A DNA stretch of 64,000 nt, from the NCBI GenBank assembly GCA_011037195.1, contig JAAEAF010003085.1, positions 1-64,000 on the forward strand, written 5' to 3'. Made by a program: the position numbers and the translations under genes. Source of the stretch: Triatoma infestans. Lineage: Eukaryota; Arthropoda; Insecta; Hemiptera; Reduviidae. Position 1 is the first letter of the stretch, and each line of letters starts with the position of its first letter. Positions 58,263 through 64,000 of the stretch are shown here, piece after piece. A model generated the notes under the pieces. The model saw only the letters and a list, made by a program, of their open reading frames with translations. It did not search any database and had not been told where the DNA came from.

Positions 58263-58887
58263 AGTTTCTTCTCCACAAAGAGGAGAAATCTTAGCCACAT
58301 AAGTCTCTCATATTGATACAGTAAGTGCAAAACCTATACATGCTATTCGTTGTCAGGCTTATATGATATATGTGCTGGCTTAAAAAGTTAATCAATTAAC
58401 TTCTTCTTGGCAATTTCATTACAGAGCATGGCTTCTCAAAAGGCATGATTTTGCATACCATTTTGCGCGAGATGAACTTTCACACTGGGCTAATGTGAGA
58501 CCATATCATTAATAATAATAATAATGGGCTATAAACAACTATTGGAAATGATATTCATTTTATTCAAAATTATAATTCATTTGAATTCATCAAATTTTCG
58601 AGCAGATTTGAACTAGAGAAAAAAAGGTAGTTATCTTTTCAGGATTTAATGAAATGGAAAATGCCAGCAATGTCGTGATCTAAACCCAGTAGGATCGATA
58701 AGTCTGATCAAGCTAAATGTAAACAATAATAAATAAAATCTCCAAGGATAAGTACCAGTCAAACAAGTAAATAGAAATAAAGAGTTCAATATGATCAGCC
58801 TTATAAACATTAGCAGGGTCTTATTTACATTCAACAGTCCAGACACTAATGCGACTTTAATAAGTTTCCAAATTGTTTATTAACCCC

Positions 58888-58918
<31 letters not shown>

Positions 58919-59810
58919 GGGGGACATTATTTATCATTTACGTCACTGAACCCCCCCACTACTAGAAGCTTTTAGAGATAATTGAGTAAATTGTCCCCGG
59001 TAAACCTTGGAAATTCTAGCACAATTTTATTATTTATGTTTCAATAACTTATTCATTTCTTGCTTCAACAATTATTATACTTTTCAAATTCATTGTAGAT
59101 TAAAATGGAACAATAGTAATATTTAATATTTTCATCTCTAGAGACTTCAAAAGAAAGAAGAGCTCATGAAAGTTTCAAGTTGGAAAAAGGAGGGCATTAA
59201 TTTAATTACTGTATTTCGTCTGGGATAGAAAAGAAATTACAAAAAAAGATAACTATTTTAATTCTAAAGTAATTGCAAATATTACCTCAAAGTCCCCCTT
59301 GTTTAGAACAAATCGCTCTTCGTTCAGTGGGGAAAAAGGAAAAACTAAGAAAAAACATCAACTTAAGGCAATTTTCGAAATTCTATTTAATAATTTTCTC
59401 CAAAAACTGGAGTTTGTAATAAGTTTAGGTTATCTTTAATATCGGAGCTGGAGTCCCAACTATAAGCATCAATCCACCCCATCTTAAGCAAAAGAACGAA
59501 AGGGGAAAACTGCTCAATATAAAAAGGGCAGCCTCCTTCCTTCATTATCTTCTATCGCTCTGTCGTTCTAAGACCTTATCCACTATATACTATTATTGCA
59601 GAATACGCAAATTACTTGTTAGCATGGAATTAAAACAATATGAGTTAATCTTTACTAAATTCAGTTTCTTTTTAAATGGCATCAGTTCACACTACTAGCC
59701 AGAGAATGTTTTCTTCATAGTTCTAAGAAAGTGTTTTCTTCATAGGTCCTAAAAGCTTAGGGTAAGACTACTAATGAAGTGGACCAGTTCTTCGAAAGCT
59801 ATTCTATTCT
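58263..59810. other. Spacer, unclassified
   Basis: A (TA)n tract lies near 58890 and a short (AAT)n near 58515. Nothing else is recognised. Confidence 0.4.
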
Positions 59811-59814
59811 TCAG

Positions 59815-60200
59815 TATACTAGGGTACGTTATGTTTACCTGCAACAGATTTCTTAAATTTTTCAAGAGCAGGTTTCTGATGCGTGTATATTTGGAGCACG
59901 TCATGACAATGTGTTCAATTCTTCTGGACAGTTACAAGTTGTACAAAGGGGGGATATTTCTTTACCTATTTTATGTAGATATTTCTTACATATGAAATGA
60001 TTCGGGGTCTACTGAAATAGTGACAAATAGTTTAGAAAATGAACCATCGCGAAACCAAGGTTTATGACCTGCTACAGGGACTAACAATTTATAAAATTGA
60101 CCCTTAGGAGACTCTGTGTAAGTCCTTTGCCACGTTTCGTTTATTTTCCTTTTAATATAGGCTTTAAAAATCAGAATGAGGCAGAGACACGATAAATTCA
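59815..60200 (-). pseudogene. Non-LTR retrotransposon C-terminal remnant (RNase H-downstream region)
   Basis: The minus strand gives KAYIKRKINETWQRTY, then GQFYKLLVPVAGHKPWF, then KLFVTI. After a stop, PPLCTTCNCPEELNTLS follows. This matches the pattern 'W...W......G..l..i.p.....PWF.....', ending in a CxxC..E..H-like block. The reading frame breaks near 59990. Clade not assigned. Confidence 0.55.
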
Positions 60201-60209
60201 TTTAATAAA

Positions 60210-60760
60210 CTCTTAGTAAGAGAAAGTATTTATTACGATCATCAAACTGTGGAAACTGTGAAACTAGACATACATGTTTTGTGGTCCCCTGAGTACGAAA
60301 AAAGTTTTAGCAAATGGTCTGTGTGTGTGTGTGTGTGTGTGTGTGTATAAAAAAAGATCTCAGAAACGAAACACTGCAAGAAGCTCAAACTTGGTGTTCC
60401 ATTTAGGTACACTACCACACCGACATATGACAAGGTTTCGGACAAAATCCATCAACTGAAAGTGCAACTTACTGACTGCTTTTCTTCAGTTTTATGCGAG
60501 TTCCTTTGAACTTAGTGTACTATAAATGTGCACATAAGTAGTGCACTTTTATTTGGAGTCCTTCAGAAGGAACAGTGACATTAAGCTTTCCTCTAATGTA
60601 CCACTTCAATAAATCTACGGTTCTCTAAAAGCTTATAATATTAAAATACGATAGAAGCAATGCTACAACTACAAATTAAACGTATCACTTTTATTTGAAA
60701 CATCTGACCGAAAAAAAAGCAGCGATTTTAAATATACAGAATTTGTTTCGTTAAATTTCA
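60210..60760 (-). repeat. Family A copy, minus orientation
   Basis: Contains 'cttagtaagagaaagtatttattacgatcat', then 'catgttttgtggtcccctgagtacg', a (TG)n run (60320-60347) at the family's usual microsatellite place, and 'aggtttcggacaaaatccatcaac'. Confidence 0.7.
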
Positions 60761-60944
60761 AATGTTTTTTGTTTTCAAATTTGTTTGCGCGGTGAATAGA
60801 GTAAATCTAATTATATTGTTATTACTTGTCTGGGTACAGACATTCCAGCCTCATCCATCACCTCTGTATTAATTTATGTTCAGACACATGAGTAATATTT
60901 TTTTAAAGAAAATTTGTCATTTTATATATATATACATATTAGAT

Positions 60945-61400
60945 TAGAAATGGGGGAGGCGAGCTCATTCCACTGCGACCTGCAAGTCGAGGTCTATTGT
61001 GGATCCCCTTGAATTGTAGCAAAACCACCAGCCTTGCCCTCCTAATCAATCCTAGCAAAGCTGAGAGCGGCTCCGTCATGAAGCTTCTAGCTTCAGGATT
61101 GCCTGTCCCCAATTGAAGAAACCTAATCCACGCCAGGCCGTGAATGCGCGCCAGGGGTTTCTTCTTCTATCTTGCAGAATCGGCATACCGCACTATCCGC
61201 AAGTTGTAGATGGTGCATGTGTCGGTTCAGCCTACAATGCCCTGTTAGTAGACCCACAATTAGCCTTATATCCCTTCGGGTATGGCTCAGTAGATCTCTG
61301 GTAAATTTAGTCAAACGCCTTTTGATGAAGAGCTTTGCCTGCCTCTGTCCTGGTGTTCTCTCCCACCAATGCAGACGCTGTTCTTCTATCTAATCCCTGA
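60945..61400 (-). pseudogene. Non-LTR retrotransposon C-terminus and 3' end
   Basis: An open stretch of ~84 residues on the minus strand (61395-61125) includes LHWWERTPGQRQAKLF, then DLLSHTRRDIRLIVGLLTGH, then CRLNRHMHHLQLADS and CRFCKIEEETPGAH. This is the 'll.LsR...R..vGLLTGHC.L..HL' and 'CRFC.eEEET' tail of RNase H-bearing LINEs. The frame is then lost. The 3' untranslated part, down to ~60950, ends with 'cttgcaggtcgcagtggaatgag', which resembles the SINE tail at 9.5 and 15.0 kb. The copy is 5'-truncated. Confidence 0.8.
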
Positions 61401-61429
61401 TAGAAGTCTGAATGAGGCTCCTGGACATA

Positions 61430-61580
61430 TATATAATAAAGGAAAGTCCTGTGAGTATTTCAGACGACCGGATATTTTTTTTTTTGTTTCGTATTCATCG
61501 AATGATCTCAAGACATGAATTTCCAGAGGAAACTCAATTTAGTAAAATTCGCTCGATTACAATACTTCCTCTTATAGCAA
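61430..61580 (+). repeat. Family A fragment (start joined to end)
   Basis: 'gaaagtcctgtgagtatttcagacgaccgg', then 'catgaatttccagaggaaactcaattt' and 'cgctcgattacaatacttcctctta'. An internally deleted copy. Confidence 0.6.
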
Positions 61581-62230
61581 TCAGTCAGAAAAAAAAAACG
61601 CTTAATTTTCGTGTCAACCCGGGAAACTGAATTTTATTTTATATTTTGAAATCCTCTTTTTATTTGTTTTATAAAAATCTCTGAATTAGAATTATATTAT
61701 TATCCAACTGATCCCATTATTGCCATAAAAATCTTCCTTGTAGATCAAATAAAAATTAAAAATTAAAAAATATACACTATAGGCCTATTAGAAATTATAA
61801 TATTTTGAAAGATTTTTGTATAAAAAAAAAAGAAAAAAGAAAAAAAAGAAAAAGAAAAGTTATAAACTGTAAAGAGTATGCGATCCTATAATATTATTAA
61901 TAAAAATGTACATAGAGCATATTTTAGTGTTTCACTGTTTTGGCAGAATGCCTTTACATCTTCTACTTCTCAGGCTGGATTCCCCAGTGTGTAACATAAA
62001 CTATAAAATATTTTCTAGAAAGAGGGAAAACAGAAGGGGTGAGTGGTAAAGAGAGAGAATAAAGGAGAGAGAGAGAGAGAGAGAAAACTAGAGATGAAGA
62101 AACATTACGGTCATTTACATGGTTTGAAAGCTGTAATTATACTCGTATATATACCTATATAAAACAAGGTTTCAACCAAACAAAAATAAATAATATGCTC
62201 ATAATTAATTTTAGCATAAATTTTTCAGCT
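61581..62230. other. AT-rich spacer with (GA)n
   Basis: A- and GA-rich runs (62066-62084) and no gene. Confidence 0.45.
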
Positions 62231-62240
62231 TTATTAAATG

Positions 62241-62559
62241 GTGTGGTGGTTGGTTCCGCAGAGCTGGAAAGCATCAGAGAGACATTTTCCGTGGTACCTG
62301 CTTCATTTTGTGGTCATCGACCGGTTTCACGGCGTATTCGCCCAGCCGTCAGGATGCGTTTTTCAGACGTGTTGAACAGAGCTGTGCACCAGAGCAAACG
62401 TAGTTTCCACAAATGCAGCTGAGTCAGTGTGTACACTAAGTTTTGCTCTGTGCACTTCTGTGTTTCACACTTCTGAAACGCATCCTGAAGATGGTCGAAC
62501 TCCCGAACCACCGGCGATGGACCACAAAACAAAGCAGCTACCACGGAAAATGTCTCTGA
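62241..62559. mobile_element. Palindromic hammerhead element, family 1, diverged (PH5)
   Basis: Head GTGTGGTGGTTGGTTCCGCA at the left and terminal AATGTCTCTGA at the right. The target duplication is short or imperfect (TTATTAAATG versus TTATTAAGTTG). Both arms have point changes and one-base indels. Left ribozyme (minus, ~62319-62354): CTGACGG..GTGAAACC. Right ribozyme (62485-62515): CTGAAGA intact but GAACCAC for GAAACC. Both are probably inactive. Confidence 0.8.
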
Positions 62560-62599
62560 TTATTAAGTTGTTTTTTGTTTTTTCGGTTTATCCCTAATT

Positions 62600-62623
62600 T
62601 GCAAAAAAAAAAAAAAAAAAAAA
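62600..62623. repeat. Poly-A run
   Basis: About 24 consecutive A residues. Confidence 0.9.
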
Positions 62624-62839
62624 TCATATAGAAATAGTAGGTACAGCCTATTCAAAAAATTAGCTTACGAAATGATTTATCTTATTCTATATTTAATACA
62701 ATTATACCTATATAAAATCACTAGTTTATCTTTTAAGCTTCAAATTTTAATCCTTTATACTAAACAAACATATATAGAGGTGCTAGCGGGAAGCACGTAG
62801 CGTATATAAGTGATCATATCATAATCCGAACCAAACGCA

Positions 62840-63400
62840 TTTAACATTTGAAAATTAACACAATGCGCCACAATGTGTCGCAGAACTAACTAAATAACGG
62901 TAGGTTTCTTTACAGTGCAGCGACCATTCCAAGTTTAAAGAAAATCGTTACAGCTGCTTAAGGAGAAAATACCCCCATCCACCCCCAAAACTCAAAAACC
63001 TATTCTGTAAAGTCCCACTTCCGGTTAATCGATTTTCATCAACTTTGGAAAATTCTAGAAATACTCTAATTTATATTAATGTTATTTAGGTACGGTAAAA
63101 ACCATATAATTATACTGAAGTGGGTACTTTAGAGGAAGAGCATAATGCTACTGTACCCCCCAGCACGCCTGAGAAATCGATTTCCCCGGGAAAATGGTTC
63201 AAATAAAAGTAAGTAGGTATGAAAAGTGTGTACGTAATATGTATGATGTCTATTGAAAATCTTTGGAACCGTTTTTGAGAAAATCATTGAATACTGCGTT
63301 GGAGCTGGAGGGGAAAAACAAGTAAAATTGCAGATCCAGTGAATGGATTCTTGAAAACAAAAATCTTGCTGTTGAATCCTCTGATTATATCTAGCAGGAA
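62840..63400 (+). repeat. Family A copy, diverged
   Basis: 'cccacttccggttaatcgattttcatc' (63014) with preceding and following module phrases ('ccgggaaaatggttcaaataaaagt', 'ggaaccgtttttgagaaaatc'). Confidence 0.7.
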
Positions 63401-64000
63401 AATACGAGATAAATATATATATTTTTATAAATTTTAAATAAAACCAACATCATGAGGGCAGCCGTATCCGATCGTGAATCGTCAGGCTAAAAAAGAAAAT
63501 TCAATATTCGATATTTAAGTTCTCGATAATGCAAAGTTAAATAATAAAGCCGAAATACAAAATTAGCATCCTTCCATTGATACCCCCATATAAATTTTTA
63601 TTAAAAAAACAAGTCAGATTTAATTTTTTATTACTAATTATTTCTCGACTTTTTTCTTTTTTCAAATGTAAAATATTAAAACTTTAATGTCAAAGAAAAA
63701 ATAAATAATAAATAACTTGAAGAGAGAAATTGCTGAAGTAGTAAATTTTTTTCATTCAAAGTTTTTTAAAACTTTGTTCAATAATCCCCCATCCACAAGC
63801 GAATACAAATTTATATAATTACTAAGAAATTCAATTTGTATGAATTTAAATTAATTAAAATAAGAACTTATAAAATCAAATTAAATGAAAAAAAGAAGTA
63901 GAAGCATCATTTTATTATTCATTAATTTTATATTTAATATTAATTAAATTTAAAAAAAAAAAAAAAAATTGAAAGATACCATCACCGAATATTAATTAAT
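63401..64000. other. AT-rich DNA to window end
   Basis: Low-complexity A/T-rich sequence with no recognised feature. Confidence 0.5.

Overview
The window reads as gene-poor, AT-rich, repeat-laden nuclear DNA of an animal, most likely an invertebrate and plausibly an arthropod. The reasons are the many A/T homopolymers and dinucleotide microsatellites, tRNA-derived SINEs, several decayed non-LTR retrotransposon ends with RNase H and Cys-His tails, a mariner-type and two PIF/Harbinger-type DNA transposons, and hammerhead-ribozyme motifs of the kind known from Penelope-like elements. The species cannot be fixed from the sequence. No open frame exceeds about 106 codons. Every frame I could interpret is a transposon relic or a frame through a repeat, and I see no convincing host protein-coding gene.

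The most striking content is a set of short palindromic elements. Each is built from two inverted arms, with a minimal hammerhead-ribozyme motif in each arm on opposite strands. At least five related copies (family 1: 19.7, 45.0, 46.5, 49.8 and 62.2 kb) plus an eroded relative (52.0 kb) share one design: a unique head of about 35 bp on one end only, arm, loop, inverted arm, and target-site duplications (TSDs). Those duplications are 11-13 bp in the three cleanest copies. Two copies of a second family (27.7 and 50.3 kb), one of a third (15.2 kb, 16-bp TSD) and one broken fourth case (20.4-21.3 kb) carry different arm sequences but the same hammerhead layout. They look like small non-autonomous retroelements, possibly related to Penelope-like terminal repeats.

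The other large theme is family A, an interspersed repeat of about 1 kb, near full length at 10.9, 31.9 and 55.3 kb and fragmentary in many other places. It is made of modules of about 300 bp, each opening with ACTTCCGG. Many other elements are inserted into it: a palindromic element at 19.7 kb, another at 46.5 kb, and a Harbinger element at 30.2 kb.

Layout: 1-4 kb, family A fragments and AT-rich DNA; 4.0-5.2 kb, long-TIR mariner-like relic; 6.9-7.1 kb, small GC-rich promoter-like island; 8.7-12.4 kb, family A, a SINE and a 0.5-kb duplication; 15.0-15.7 kb, SINE plus family-3 palindrome; 16.3-16.5 kb, GC-rich patch; 17.1-17.4 kb, Gypsy integrase tail; 19.5-21.3 kb, nested repeats and a LINE end; 22.1-23.2 kb, MITE and LINE reverse-transcriptase relic; 27.3-28.5 kb, three-level nest (SINE, Harbinger, palindrome); 30.2-32.9 kb, Harbinger and family A; 37 and 52 kb, SINE bodies; 39 kb, LINE RNase H relic; 44.9-50.4 kb, a cluster of palindromic elements; 57.0-57.6, 59.8-60.2 and 60.9-61.4 kb, LINE ends; 62.2-62.6 kb, the last palindrome.
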